NCBI GenBank assembly: GCA_016717005.1
Contig: JADJUF010000021.1
Location: forward strand, 1 to 64,000
DNA: 64,000 nucleotides
Reading direction: 5' to 3'
Source: Myxococcales bacterium
GTDB lineage: Bacteria; Myxococcota_A; Polyangia; Haliangiales; Haliangiaceae
Shown here: positions 37,376-49,943 of the stretch, in pieces
How positions within the stretch are numbered: the first letter of the stretch is position 1
How the letters are laid out: each line of letters starts with the position of its first letter
The notes under the pieces: generated by a model
What the model was told of the DNA's origin: nothing
The model's input: the letters and a program-made list of their open reading frames with translations, nothing else
Databases searched by the model: none
Program-made: the position numbers and the translations under genes

Positions 37376-39121
37376 GTGGCCGTCACCGCGGCGGAGCTGC
37401 GCCAGGATCTCGAGCCGTTCGCCTGCGTCCGCGGGCCGACGACGGTCGGGGGTGGCCTGCACGCGCTGGTGCGCAGCGGGGACCTCGACGTGGCGCTCGA
37501 GGTCGGCCCCGACCGGCGCGCCCTGGCGTCGTGCGCCACGTCGGTGACCGGCCTCTACGTCGACGTGGCGCTGAGCCCCCTCGCCCAGCTCGATCTGCGC
37601 GCGAGCGACCTGCCCTACGCCCAGGCGCTGGTGGCGGCCGCGGAGAACCGGCTCGGTCGAGTGATCGCCAGCGGCGGCTCGGCGCGCCTGAGCTTCGGCC
37701 GGTGGCAGGTGCGGACCGCTGGCGCGCCCCTGCGCGACCTGGTGGCCGTGACCGCGGCGCTGGCGCGGCGGCCCGAGGACCTGGCCACGGCCTGGGCCGA
37801 GCTGGCGGCGGGCCTGGGGGCGACCTGGCGCGGCCGCTGGGGCACCCGCGGCGAGACGGCGTTCGTCGTGCCGACGACCGCGCGCGCGGCCACGGTCGAG
37901 GTTCGTCTGGTCGCGGCCGAGGACGGCAGCGAGCGCGTGCACACGCTCGTGCTCGGACCCGGCCGCCGCGCCGACCGGCGGCCCGGCGTGGTCACCGATC
38001 CGCAGGTGATCGCCGCCGCGATCCGGTCGGTCACCGGGGCGGACCTGGCGATCGGCCCGCCCCGCGTGCGCGCCGTGACCACGCGGCCCGCGCCCGCGCC
38101 GATGCCGTTCGCCGACTGGCCCGCGACCCGGGCGCCGGGGTTCGTCGAGTCCGGCGGCGGCCGCGGGCGGGCCGGTCCACCGCTCGGCGCCGCGCCCGCG
38201 CGCGGCCTGCGCGACGAGGTCGACGTCGACGGCGTCGCGGTCGCGACCACCTGCGCCGACGACGCGCGGGTCGCCACCGAGGTCGCGGCCCGCGCCCCTG
38301 GGACCGGGCCCCTGGCCCTGTCGGCGCGGCCGGGCTACCGGTTCCTGCGCGGGCTGTTCGTGCCCGAGCCCCGGCTCGGCGACGCCGGCTTCGACGACCG
38401 CTACGTGCTCGACACCAACGATCTGGCGTGGGCGCGCTGGTGGTTCGGCGCCAGCGAGCGCGACGCGATCGCGGCGACCTTCCACCCCGAGGCGGCGCAG
38501 CCGTTCGGGTTCGCGCTGGCCGACCAGCGGGTGCGCTTCGCCGCCGCCGCCGCGCCCGCGCGCGCGTTCGTCGACGCCGCCCGCCACGCCGCGGCGTTCC
38601 TGGCCCGCCGCGGCGATCGCGCCGCCGCCGAGTGGCGCCGCCTGGCCGCGACCCTGGGCGCGAGCGTCGTCGGCGCCCGGTTCGACGTCGACGGCGGCAT
38701 GATCGCGCGCACGGGGCGCGGCGCGGCGACGATCGAGGTCACGACCGCGGTGCGCGATCAGCGTCTGGTCACCGTGGCCCGAGCCGGCGCGCCCGCGCCC
38801 GCGCACGCGCCGTCCCTGTGGCTGCGCGCCGACCGCGTGGCCGAGCCGCTGACGCCGACCCGCGGTCCCGGCGAGGTCGCGCTCGACGGCCCCGACGACC
38901 ACAGCGCCCGCACCACCGACCCGAGCTGGGCCCGCGCCCGGATCGCGGCGATCGCGCCGGTGCTGCCGGCGGCGCGGCCCGATCTGGTCGAGGTCGTCGG
39001 CGCGCGGGTGCGGGTGACCTGGGCCGGGCCGCTGCTCGACGCCCGCCGGCTCGCGGCCGGGATCGATCTGGTGGCGCGCGCGACGCGGCACGGCGCGATC
39101 GCCGCGGCCCCGTATCGCTGA
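37376..39121 (+). CDS. Hypothetical protein, 581 residues
   Basis: GTG 37376 follows a TAGAAT box by 6 bp with no ribosome-binding site, so translation may be leaderless. The protein is soluble-looking, without signal peptide or membrane span. The first and last thirds look like related alpha/beta halves (ALASCATSVTGLYVDVALSP; VVGARVRVTWAGPLLDARRL). The middle has RFLRGLFVPEPRLG and DTNDLAWARWWFGASERD. I recognise no family. It sits downstream of the palindrome array, so it is the likely target of that regulation. Confidence 0.55.
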   Translation: MAVTAAELRQDLEPFACVRGPTTVGGGLHALVRSGDLDVALEVGPDRRALASCATSVTGLYVDVALSPLAQLDLRASDLPYAQALVAAAENRLGRVIASGGSARLSFGRWQVRTAGAPLRDLVAVTAALARRPEDLATAWAELAAGLGATWRGRWGTRGETAFVVPTTARAATVEVRLVAAEDGSERVHTLVLGPGRRADRRPGVVTDPQVIAAAIRSVTGADLAIGPPRVRAVTTRPAPAPMPFADWPATRAPGFVESGGGRGRAGPPLGAAPARGLRDEVDVDGVAVATTCADDARVATEVAARAPGTGPLALSARPGYRFLRGLFVPEPRLGDAGFDDRYVLDTNDLAWARWWFGASERDAIAATFHPEAAQPFGFALADQRVRFAAAAAPARAFVDAARHAAAFLARRGDRAAAEWRRLAATLGASVVGARFDVDGGMIARTGRGAATIEVTTAVRDQRLVTVARAGAPAPAHAPSLWLRADRVAEPLTPTRGPGEVALDGPDDHSARTTDPSWARARIAAIAPVLPAARPDLVEVVGARVRVTWAGPLLDARRLAAGIDLVARATRHGAIAAAPYR

Positions 39122-39171
39122 CCTGGCGCCACAAACTCCACCCGACCCCGGGCTTGCCGTAGGCTGCGTCG

Positions 39172-41082
39172 GTGTCGACCGCCCGCCCCGGCCTCGGCGC
39201 CGCGATGGCCGGCGCGCTCGCCGATCGCGAGACCCGCGGTCGCTGGGGCCTGACGCTGGCGATCGTGGCGCTGCTCGCGCTGGCGACCTGGTGGTTCCAG
39301 CGCGGCCACGACGCGCGCGGCTGGACGACCGCCGAGCCCTACGCCGACGCGCCGTACTACTACGTGTACCTGCCGTCGCTCGCGCTCGATCACGATCTCG
39401 ATCTGACCGACGAGTACGCGGTCACGCAGAACTGGTATCGGTTCGGCCGGACGCCGACCGGCAAGCCCGGCAACGTGTTCGGCGTCGGGCCCGCGCTCTT
39501 GTCGCTGCCGGCGTTCGGGCTCGGCCACGTCGCCTCGATCGCGACGAACGATCGCCAGGACGGCTTCGGCCAGGCCGAGGTCACCGCGGTGATGTGGATG
39601 TCGGTCTTGCTGTCGACGCTGGCGCTGGTGTTCCCGGCCCGGGTGATCGCGCGCCGGTTCGCGCCGGGCCCGGTCGGGCTGTTCGCGGCGCTGATGGTCG
39701 CCGCGGCCGGGCCGGTCGTCTACTACGCGGTCCGCCAGCCCGGCTACGCCCACCCGTACGCGACGTTCTTCGCCGCGTGGCTGATCGACGCCTGGGACGC
39801 GTCGTACGATCGCCCGCGCACCGCGCGCACCTGGGCGTGGCTCGGGCTCCTGCTCGGGCTCGCCGCGCTCGCGCGGCCGCAGCTCGCGACCTGGGGCGTG
39901 CTGCTGGTGGCCGCCGCCGTCGACGATCTGCGCCGGACCCGGCCGAGCGCGCGGCTGGTCGGCCGCTGGGCGCTGGGCGCCGCGGTCACCGCGGCGTGCG
40001 TGCTGCCGCAGCTGCTGGTGTGGCGCGCGATGTACGGCGCGCTGTACGTCGTGCCCCAGGGCGACGGCTTCATGCGCTGGGACGCGCCGGCCTGGAGCGA
40101 GGTGCTGTTCTCGTCGCGCAATGGCCTGTTCCACTGGGCGCCGCTGTACGCGCTGGCCGCGCTGGGGTTGATCGCGGCGTGCGCGCGCCGCGCTCGGCTC
40201 GCCGGCCTGCTGATCGTCGGCGTCGCGCTCCAGGTCGTGATCAACGGCGCGGCCTGGGACTGGTGGGGCGGCGGCTCGTTCGGCGGGCGCCGGTTCGACT
40301 CGTGCTACGCGGCGTTCGCGATCGGCCTGGGCGCGCTGCTCGCGCCCGGCGTCCTCGCGCTGGCGACGATCACCCGGCGGCCGCGCTGGGCCCGGGCCGC
40401 GCTGGCGCTGGTCACCGCGCCGCTCGCCGCGCTGGCGATCGCGCTGGCGATCGCGACCGTCGGCCTCGCGATCCACTACGACTCGACCACCGCGCGGATC
40501 TACGGCGGCGATCGCGCCGCCAACGTCTACCGGATCCACCTGCAGCAGGGCGTGCGCCGCCGGGCCGGCCAGGTCGCCGCCCGCGCGTCGATCGCCGCGA
40601 CGTGGCCGGCCCGGGCGCTGTTCGCCGCGCGCCACGGCGTCCCGCTCGACACCTACGATCGCGTCGTCGGCGTCCACTTCCTCGGCGAGACCTTCCCGGG
40701 GCTCAACTCGGTGCCGCCGCCGCGCGAGGATCGGCGCGACGTGGCCGGGCTGCCGCCGCCGTTCCGCTACGGCCTCGTGCCCGCGCGCGGCCGCCCGGGC
40801 GTGCTGCGCCTGGCCGGGCCGGTGGCGACGTTGCTCGTCCCGCTCAACCGCACCGGCGGCGTCACCGTGACGGTGCGCGTGCGCCACCCCGACGGCGCGC
40901 CGGTGCGGGCGTACTGGAACCAGCGCCTGGTCGCGACCGCGACGGTCGGCGCCGACGAGACCGCGCTGACCTGGACGACGTTCGCGCTCGAGCGCGGCGT
41001 CAACGAGCTGGCGCTGGTCAGCGCGCCCGAGCTCGAGCTGGCGCGCCTCGAGCTGGTCGCGGTCGAGCCGCCGTCACGGTGA
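39172..41082 (+). CDS. Multi-span membrane glycosyltransferase-like protein
   Basis: The 636-residue protein has an N-terminal span, then a periplasmic loop with acidic residues (TTAEPYADAPYYYVYLP; LDHDLDLTDEYAV). About nine further spans and a C-terminal soluble beta domain (about 540-636) follow. The layout and the Asp/Glu loop after the first span fit the PMT/GT-C family, which uses lipid-linked sugars. A related gene lies at 42000-43568, and a dolichol-phosphate-mannose-synthase-like gene follows, suggesting a surface-glycan locus. Start GTG 39172. The 3' end overlaps the convergent SEL1 gene by 9 bp. Confidence 0.65.
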   Translation: MSTARPGLGAAMAGALADRETRGRWGLTLAIVALLALATWWFQRGHDARGWTTAEPYADAPYYYVYLPSLALDHDLDLTDEYAVTQNWYRFGRTPTGKPGNVFGVGPALLSLPAFGLGHVASIATNDRQDGFGQAEVTAVMWMSVLLSTLALVFPARVIARRFAPGPVGLFAALMVAAAGPVVYYAVRQPGYAHPYATFFAAWLIDAWDASYDRPRTARTWAWLGLLLGLAALARPQLATWGVLLVAAAVDDLRRTRPSARLVGRWALGAAVTAACVLPQLLVWRAMYGALYVVPQGDGFMRWDAPAWSEVLFSSRNGLFHWAPLYALAALGLIAACARRARLAGLLIVGVALQVVINGAAWDWWGGGSFGGRRFDSCYAAFAIGLGALLAPGVLALATITRRPRWARAALALVTAPLAALAIALAIATVGLAIHYDSTTARIYGGDRAANVYRIHLQQGVRRRAGQVAARASIAATWPARALFAARHGVPLDTYDRVVGVHFLGETFPGLNSVPPPREDRRDVAGLPPPFRYGLVPARGRPGVLRLAGPVATLLVPLNRTGGVTVTVRVRHPDGAPVRAYWNQRLVATATVGADETALTWTTFALERGVNELALVSAPELELARLELVAVEPPSR

Positions 41083-41958
41083 CGGCGGCGCGCCGGCGTC
41101 GATCGACGTCGGGGCCGGCGGCGGGCACGCCGCGCGATCGCCGAGCTGGCAGGCGCGCGCCGCCAGCGCCGCCGCCGCCGCCGGATCCTGCGGCACCCCG
41201 CGCCCGGCCGCGGTGAGGTCAGCGAGCAGGCGGCACGACGGCCCGTCGTCGAGCTGGCAGCCCTTGCCCAGCCACAGCGCCGCCGGCGCCGTGCCGGCGG
41301 TCGTGCCCGAGCCGGTCAGGTAGGCGCCGCCGAGCTGGCGACAGCCGCCGCCGTCGCCGGCCTCGCAGCCGCGCTGGTACCAGCCGAGCGACCTGGCCGG
41401 ATCGCGCACGGTCGTGTCGGGCGCCGCGTGCATCGTGCCGGCGCTGGTGCACGCCAGCGCGAGCCCCGCGTCGCAGGCCTTGGCGAACACCGCCAGCGCG
41501 CCGACGTCGTCGCGGGCGCCGCCGTCGCCCTTGGCCATCGCGAGGCCGAGGTTCCGACAGGCCAGCAGGCTGCCGGCGTCGCAGCCCCGCTGGAAGTGCG
41601 CGCGCGCGCCGGTCGGGTCGGCGGTGGTGCCGCGGCCGGTCAGCTCGACCAGCCCGAGGTTGTTGCACCCGGCGGCGTTGCCGCCGTCGCAGGCCTGCCG
41701 GTAGAGGCCGGCCGCGCGCGCCAGATCGGGCGCGACGCCCTTGCCCTCGGCGTAGATCACCCCGAGGTTGCGGCAGCCCTCGAGGTCGCCGCCCGTGCAG
41801 CCGGCCTCGAGCTTGGCCAGGGCCGCGCTCACGGTCATGCCGCCGTCGCCGCCGCCCGCCGGGCCGCCCTCGGCGCGCCCGCCCGTGCGCTTGCAGCCGC
41901 CGGCCAGCGCGATCAGGGCCAGCGACAGGACGGCGAGCGAGCGGCGGTGGCGCGTCAT
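41074..41958 (-). CDS. SEL1-repeat lipoprotein
   Basis: The 294-residue protein has a lipobox (LALIALAGGC). About seven SEL1-like repeats with the unit 'GC..LG..Y..G.G...D...A...Y..AC..G...GC' follow, for example AGLYRQACDGGNAAGCNNLG and AHFQRGCDAGSLLACRNLGL. Paired cysteines recur every 36-40 residues and probably cross-link the helices. Such proteins are periplasmic scaffolds. Convergent with the membrane glycosyltransferase gene. Confidence 0.85.
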   Translation of the reverse strand: MTRHRRSLAVLSLALIALAGGCKRTGGRAEGGPAGGGDGGMTVSAALAKLEAGCTGGDLEGCRNLGVIYAEGKGVAPDLARAAGLYRQACDGGNAAGCNNLGLVELTGRGTTADPTGARAHFQRGCDAGSLLACRNLGLAMAKGDGGARDDVGALAVFAKACDAGLALACTSAGTMHAAPDTTVRDPARSLGWYQRGCEAGDGGGCRQLGGAYLTGSGTTAGTAPAALWLGKGCQLDDGPSCRLLADLTAAGRGVPQDPAAAAALAARACQLGDRAACPPPAPTSIDAGAPPSP

Positions 41959-41999
41959 CGCGGCGGAGGTACGTCAAACTCGCCGGGCGCGCAAGGGCG

Positions 42000-43568
42000 T
42001 CACCGCGGCGCCGCGATCACCGTCGGGCGCACGAAGCCGGTGTACGCGACGTCGGCGACGCGGCCGCCGCCAGGGAACTGGCGGTAGGCGACGACGACCA
42101 GCGCCGCGAGCGCCACCGCCGCCGCCAGATCGCGCGCGCGGCCGCGCGCACGGACGCTGAGCCCCGCGCCCAGCCACAGGCCCGCCATCAGCGCGAACCA
42201 CGGCCCGACGCTCCAGGCGCCGGGCAGCCCCACCACGGCGCCCAGGTTGGGCGCGGCCAGGCCGTCGCCGAGCAGCCGCAGCGCCACCTCGTAGAGCGGG
42301 TTGTGGAACTTCTCCGGGAAGTGCGGGAACGTCGCGACGCCGAGCGCGTGGACCGCCACGCCGACCGCGACCAGCGCCCACGGGACGATCCGCCAGCCCG
42401 GCCGTCGATCGACCGCGTCGAGGCAGGCCGCGATCGCCGGCACCAGGAACGGCAGCATCACGGTGATGTAGCGCGGCCCGAACTGCCAGCCGCCGCGCCA
42501 GAAGTTGAGCGCCGAGATGAACGCCAGGTACATGATCGCGATCGACGCCGACACCAGCGCGTGGCCGCGGTGGCCGCGCCACCACAGGATCGCCCAGCCC
42601 GGCAGCGCCAGCAGCACCGCCGGCATGAACACGACCAGGCCGTTGTCGCCGGCCACCGTCGAGCCGGTGAACGCGCGCCAGCGCAGCTGATCGAGCCCGA
42701 GGAAGCCCTTCTGGTGGTGGAACGCGAACGTCTCCGACGCGTCGTAGCCGGTCTTCCACGGCGAGCCGAAGCACGCGCGGTGGTACGCGAGCAGGATCAT
42801 GATCGGCACGATCGCGCCGGCCACCGCCCACAGCACCGGGGCCCAGCCGCGCCGGGTCTGGATCAGCCGCGCCGACGCCCAGATCGCGATCGGCACCGCC
42901 GCGAACAGCGCCTGGTAGTCGACCAGCGGCGCGGCCCCGGCCGCGGCCCCGGCCGCGAGCATCCAGCGATCGCGCTTGCCGTCGTCGATCACCATCACCG
43001 TCACGATCCAGGCGGTGCCGATGCACACCGCCGACAGCTGGTGGGCGATGAACAGGACCGAGTACACGAACGCCATCGAGCCCAGGCCGTAGGCCACCAG
43101 CGCCAGCCGCTGGGCCGGGAGCGCCGGGGCGAACCGCGGCAGGAACCGCGCGAGCAAGAGCAGGAACAGGAGCGTCGGGATCACGCCGGTCCAGATCCGG
43201 AACGTCCACATCATCTCGCCCAGGGTCGGGCCGCGACCGGCCACGACGTGGGTCACGCCGGTCAGCGCCAGGTAGGCCGGCACCGCCAGCATCGACGAGC
43301 CCGGCGCCTTGTTCGAGTACTGGTGGCCGGCGTGGGGCGAGACGTCGGCGGTCGTGCCCCAGCGCGCGACGCCGCGATCGATCGCGAACGTGCCGTCGTC
43401 GACCATGGCCTGGGTCAGGTAGACCCGGGGCAGCTCGTTGGCCGAGCGGATGCCCGGGAAGTACGGGAACACGTAGACGAACGCGAGCGCGAACCCCAGG
43501 GCCCAGCGGTGGCGCGCGAGCCAGGCCCAGGCGCGGGCGCGGCGAGTCGGTGCGGGCGGCGCGGCCAC
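42000..43568 (-). CDS. Multi-span membrane protein, GT-C-like
   Basis: From GTG 43568 the product has 522 residues and about eleven membrane spans. The first loop is ANELPRVYLTQAMVDDGTFA with acidic residues, then SNKAPGSSMLAVPAYLALTG. The loop sequence and span plan resemble the protein at 39172 (both have 'RFGxxP...SLPAxxLG'-type loops and an internal FxPRY/FGGRR motif), so they are probably distant paralogues. Likely a glycosyltransferase using polyprenyl-phosphate sugars. Divergent, 65 bp from the glycosyltransferase gene at 43634. Confidence 0.6.
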   Translation of the reverse strand: MAAPPAPTRRARAWAWLARHRWALGFALAFVYVFPYFPGIRSANELPRVYLTQAMVDDGTFAIDRGVARWGTTADVSPHAGHQYSNKAPGSSMLAVPAYLALTGVTHVVAGRGPTLGEMMWTFRIWTGVIPTLLFLLLLARFLPRFAPALPAQRLALVAYGLGSMAFVYSVLFIAHQLSAVCIGTAWIVTVMVIDDGKRDRWMLAAGAAAGAAPLVDYQALFAAVPIAIWASARLIQTRRGWAPVLWAVAGAIVPIMILLAYHRACFGSPWKTGYDASETFAFHHQKGFLGLDQLRWRAFTGSTVAGDNGLVVFMPAVLLALPGWAILWWRGHRGHALVSASIAIMYLAFISALNFWRGGWQFGPRYITVMLPFLVPAIAACLDAVDRRPGWRIVPWALVAVGVAVHALGVATFPHFPEKFHNPLYEVALRLLGDGLAAPNLGAVVGLPGAWSVGPWFALMAGLWLGAGLSVRARGRARDLAAAVALAALVVVAYRQFPGGGRVADVAYTGFVRPTVIAAPR

Positions 43569-43633
43569 GGCGTCCCGTGTAGCACGGCCGGCATGGCGAC
43601 CGCCCCTGCCCCTGTGGTAAACGCCCGGGACCG

Positions 43634-44337
43634 ATGCGGCTGTCGATCCTGATCCCTGCCTACCAGGAAGAGGCCACCATCGGGGAGATCCTGCGGCGGG
43701 TGGCCGCGGTCGACACCGAGGCCCTCGGCTTCGCCAAGGAGATCGTCGTCTGCGATGACGGCTCGAGCGACCGCACCTTCGAGCTGGCCACCGCCCAGGC
43801 CGCCCTCGACCCGTGCATCCGGGTGGTGCGCCACGAGCAGAACCGCGGCAAGGGCGCCGCGATCCGCACCGCGCTCGCGGCCGCGACCGGCGACTACTGC
43901 CTGATCCAGGACGCCGACCTCGAGTACGAGGTGTCCGACTACCCGGCGCTCCTGGGCGAGGCCGCCAAGGGCGCCGACGTGGTCTACGGCTCGCGGTTCC
44001 TCGCCAACCCGCGCCCGACCGGCATGCGCACCGCCAACTACGTCGCCAACCGCATGCTCACGGTGACCGCGAACCTGCTCTACGGCCTGGCCATCACCGA
44101 CGAGGCCACCTGCTTCAAGCTGTTCCGCACCGACCTGCTGCGCGAGCTCGGCCTGACCTGCACCGGCTTCGAGTTCTGCCCCGAGGTCACCGCCAAGCTC
44201 GGCCGCCGGCAGGTGAAGATCGTCGAGGTCCCGATCGCGTACACCGCGCGCGCGATCGAGGAGGGCAAGAAGGTGCGCTGGACCGACGGGGTCGAGGCGA
44301 TGTGGGTCCTGGTCAAGCACCGGCTGCGCCGCGCGCC

Positions 44338-44341
<4 letters not shown>
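43634..44341 (+). CDS. Family 2 glycosyltransferase (dolichol-phosphate mannosyltransferase-like)
   Basis: The 235-residue enzyme has the GT2 start SILIPAYQEEATIGEIL, VVCDDGSSDRT, NRGKGAAIRTAL, the DxD site QDADLEYEV, YGSRFL and a C-terminal ITDEATCFKLFRTDLL. It matches DPM1/GtrB-type enzymes without the C-terminal membrane domain. It would charge polyprenyl phosphate with a sugar, the donor for the GT-C proteins on both sides. It overlaps the next gene by 4 bp. Confidence 0.9.
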
Positions 44342-47163
<2,822 letters not shown>

Positions 47164-47225
47164 GCCGACCGGCGCCCGGCCGGGCGGATCGCAGGGGGCA
47201 TATTTCGGGCCCGGTCCGTACTACG

Positions 47226-47975
47226 ATGGACACCATGATCACCGACTTCCCCAGCCTGCTGTTCTCCGACACCCGGACAGCCGAGGAAGAGAGCAACCGC
47301 GTCTACGAACCGGTGATCGGCCTGGTCACCGAGATCAAGGACGACGGCAAGCTGTGCCGGATCAAGGTGAAGCTGCCGTCGCTGCCGATCACCGACAACA
47401 CGCACCTCTGCAACTGGATCTCGATCGGCGGCGGCAAGGATCGCGGCTGGTTCTCGATCCCGGAGATCGACGACGAGGTCCTGGTCGCGTTCGAGCACGG
47501 CGACATCGGCCGACCGATCATCCTGGGCGCGCTCTGGAACGGCAAGGACAAGGCGATCGACGCCAACGCCGACGGCAAGGACGCGCGCCGGATGTTCAAG
47601 TCGAAGACCGGCCACACGATCACGCTCGACGACGACGCCGGCTCGATCCTGATCGAGGACGGCGGCGGCATCGGCTCGATCAAGATGGACGCCAAGGCCA
47701 ACATGATCGAGTTCACCGCCAAGCAGGGCGACGTGGCGATGCAGTGCAAGGACGACCTGACGATCCTCGCCGGCGAGATCGCGATCACGGCCAAGGGCAC
47801 CTGCGACCTGATGGGCAAGTCGTCCGGCGTCGACGCCAGCTGCACCGCCAGCCTCAAGATCGACGGCAACATGGTCGCGCTCAAGGGCTCGGCCATCGAC
47901 GTCAACCCGGGCGGCGTGGCCAAGGCCGCCAAGGCCTCGGGCGACGTCGCCGACAGCCCCGATCCCGTGAAGTAG
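47226..47975 (+). CDS. Orphan contractile-tail spike/baseplate V-like protein
   Basis: The 249-residue protein has the gp5/baseplate-V OB fold (VIGLVTEIKDDGKLCRIKVK ... WFSIPEIDDEVLVAFEHGD, GRPIILGALWNGKDKA). The rest repeats short beta strands (SKTGHTITLDDDAGSILIED; GEIAITAKGTCDLMGKSSGV) as in the triple beta-helix needle of VgrG and gpV. The gp27-like N-terminal half of VgrG is absent. No sheath, tube or other baseplate genes are nearby. Start ATG 47226 (ATG 47235 also possible). It may be the spike of a system encoded elsewhere. Confidence 0.8.
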   Translation: MDTMITDFPSLLFSDTRTAEEESNRVYEPVIGLVTEIKDDGKLCRIKVKLPSLPITDNTHLCNWISIGGGKDRGWFSIPEIDDEVLVAFEHGDIGRPIILGALWNGKDKAIDANADGKDARRMFKSKTGHTITLDDDAGSILIEDGGGIGSIKMDAKANMIEFTAKQGDVAMQCKDDLTILAGEIAITAKGTCDLMGKSSGVDASCTASLKIDGNMVALKGSAIDVNPGGVAKAAKASGDVADSPDPVK

Positions 47976-48041
47976 GCGCCGCGCCTCAGGCGCGCCGCAG
48001 GCCTCGCTCCGGCCCGCGCCGGGTTCCGGAGCGCGGGCGTC

Positions 48042-48357
48042 TGGTCCGCGTCGGGCTCCGGCTCCCCGTTCGGTTCCAACTCCGGCTCCGGCTCCGCGTC
48101 CGGCTCCGGCTCCGGCTCCGGCCGCCCGCTCCGGTTCCGCGTGCGCTCCGCGTCCGGCTCCGCGTCCGGTTCCGCGTGCGGCTCCGCGTCCGGCTCCGCG
48201 TCCGGCTCCGCGTCCGGCTCCGCGTCCGGCTCCGGCTCCGCGTTCGGCTCCGCGTCCGGCTCCGGCTCCGCGTCCGGTTCCGCGTCCGGCTCCGGCTCCG
48301 CGTCCGGTTCCGCGTCCGGCTCCGGTTCCGGCTCCGGTTCCGCGTCCGGCTCCAACT
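48042..48357. repeat. Hexanucleotide minisatellite (GGCTCC/GCGTCC)n
   Basis: About 316 bp made of 6-bp units, mostly GGCTCC and GCGTCC, with GGTTCC and a few substitutions. It fills the 430-bp convergent gap between the spike gene (stop 47975) and the vanW-like gene (stop 48406). Open frames through it (Gly-Ser-Ala-Ser on plus, Glu-Pro-Asp-Ala on minus) are products of the repeat and have no start context. Confidence 0.85.
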
Positions 48358-48405
48358 CTGCCACCCGCCGAGTCCCCCGCCTTCGCCGCCCCCCCCGTCG
48401 CGCTG

Positions 48406-49785
48406 CTACTGGACCACGCGCCCGGTACCGTCGCCGGGCGCCTTGGGCGTGTGCGGCGGCTTGACCTTCGGCACCGGCAGCGTCGGGTCGGGGTTGGTGC
48501 CCTTGCGCAGGTACTCGGTGACCGGCTTGTACGTGAGGGTCCACTTGTCCTGCTTCACCTCGCGCCCGCCCTTGTAGTACTTGCGGTAGCGCACGAGCTT
48601 GTAGCCGTCGAAGCCGCTCTGGTCCGGGGTCTCGAAGCCCTCGGGCAGCGCCTCGTCGAGGCGCTCCTCGGTCGAAAACGGCGTCGTCTCGATCACCCGA
48701 CGCTCGAACGCGATCTGATCCCAGGGCCGCTCCTTGCCCAGGATCTCGACCACCGACTCGCCGCGCGCGACGCGGTAGTGGATCACCACGGGGAAGTCGT
48801 ACGGGTTCTTCATGATCAGATCGGTCGTCGGGTAGACGACCGTCGCGTCGAGCCCCATCGTCACGTACGTCGACGGGCGCGAGTGGTTCGTGGTCTTGAC
48901 GATCTCGATGCCGGCGAAGAACGACGCGCCGAACAGCGTCGTCGAGATCTGGCAGGTGCCGCCGGCGAGGCCGTCGACCATCTCGCCGGCGGTGATGACG
49001 TGGGCGATCTTGTAGCCCTCCTTCTCGGTGCGGTCGCCGACCACGCCGTTGAACGAGAACTCGACGCCCGGCTGCAGCACGTAGCCGTTGAGCTTCGACG
49101 CCGCGAGCTTGAGGTTGAAGTTGCGGTCCTTGTCGCCGACCGGGAACGTGGTCTTGAACGTGCCGAGCACGTGCGAGATGTCGTCGATGCCGAGGGTCGC
49201 GCGCGTGACCGCGGCCGGGACCGGCACGCCGACCAGCTCGACGGTGGCGGCGCCGCTGCGGGCCGCGGCCTCGATCCGATCGAGCGACGCGTAGACGTCG
49301 ATCGCGAAGCCGGGCGCGTCGTCGTTGATCGTCCGGGCCTCGAGGTCGAGGAACGCGTCGGTCGGCGCCCGATCGACCTGGGCCTTGAGCCCGGCCAGGG
49401 CCTTCATGGCGACGGCGCGATCGAGCCGGATCGGCAGCGCGCCGGCGGCCTGCAGCGTCGGCACGGCGTCGCCGTCAGCGGCCTTGCGCGCCGCGTACCC
49501 CAGCTCGCCGGGATCGACCGACACGCCCAGCTCGCGCCAGGCGATCGTGCGCTCACGCCCGACCGCGGTCAGCTTGACCGACCCGCCCAGCGTGGCCTCG
49601 ACCGCCTGGGCCAGCGCCGCGTGATCCGCCCCGGCCTCGGTGGTCGCGGCGGGGGCCGCCGGCGACTTCGGCGGCTGTTCGGACAGCATGTAGCCACCCA
49701 TCAGGGCGCCGCTGGTCACGAACAGGCCAGCGGCGAGGCCGAGATAGATCGACCCACGACGACGATCGGCAGAACGGCGGACCAT
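48406..49785 (-). CDS. VanW-family protein
   Basis: The 459-residue protein starts at ATG 49785 after AGAGG and has one N-terminal span (YLGLAAGLFVTSGALMGGYM). A peptidoglycan-binding-4-like domain follows (about 60-230). The VanW domain has LNGYVLQPGVEFSFNGVVGD and the signature GGTCQISTTLFGASFFAG. VanW proteins occur in cell-wall and vancomycin-resistance contexts without a settled biochemical function. The C-terminus is a basic Pro/Lys tail. It ends next to the hexanucleotide array. Confidence 0.9.
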   Translation of the reverse strand: MVRRSADRRRGSIYLGLAAGLFVTSGALMGGYMLSEQPPKSPAAPAATTEAGADHAALAQAVEATLGGSVKLTAVGRERTIAWRELGVSVDPGELGYAARKAADGDAVPTLQAAGALPIRLDRAVAMKALAGLKAQVDRAPTDAFLDLEARTINDDAPGFAIDVYASLDRIEAAARSGAATVELVGVPVPAAVTRATLGIDDISHVLGTFKTTFPVGDKDRNFNLKLAASKLNGYVLQPGVEFSFNGVVGDRTEKEGYKIAHVITAGEMVDGLAGGTCQISTTLFGASFFAGIEIVKTTNHSRPSTYVTMGLDATVVYPTTDLIMKNPYDFPVVIHYRVARGESVVEILGKERPWDQIAFERRVIETTPFSTEERLDEALPEGFETPDQSGFDGYKLVRYRKYYKGGREVKQDKWTLTYKPVTEYLRKGTNPDPTLPVPKVKPPHTPKAPGDGTGRVVQ

Positions 49786-49943
49786 GGAACCTCTTAGCAC
49801 AGCGAGCTATGCGATCTGGAGTTTGCGGCGACGCCTGGGCTCTTGCAGCGACCGGGCCAGGCCCGGTCCGCGATGGTCCAAGGACTTGCGGCGCACGCCG
49901 CGTCCCGGCAGACACGCGACCGCGGTTTGACAGCCGCGCTTCC

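Noticed and set aside
47303..48544. Glu-Pro-Asp-Ala repeat protein on the minus strand
   Set aside because: Result of the hexanucleotide array; its ends run antisense through the vanW-like and spike genes.
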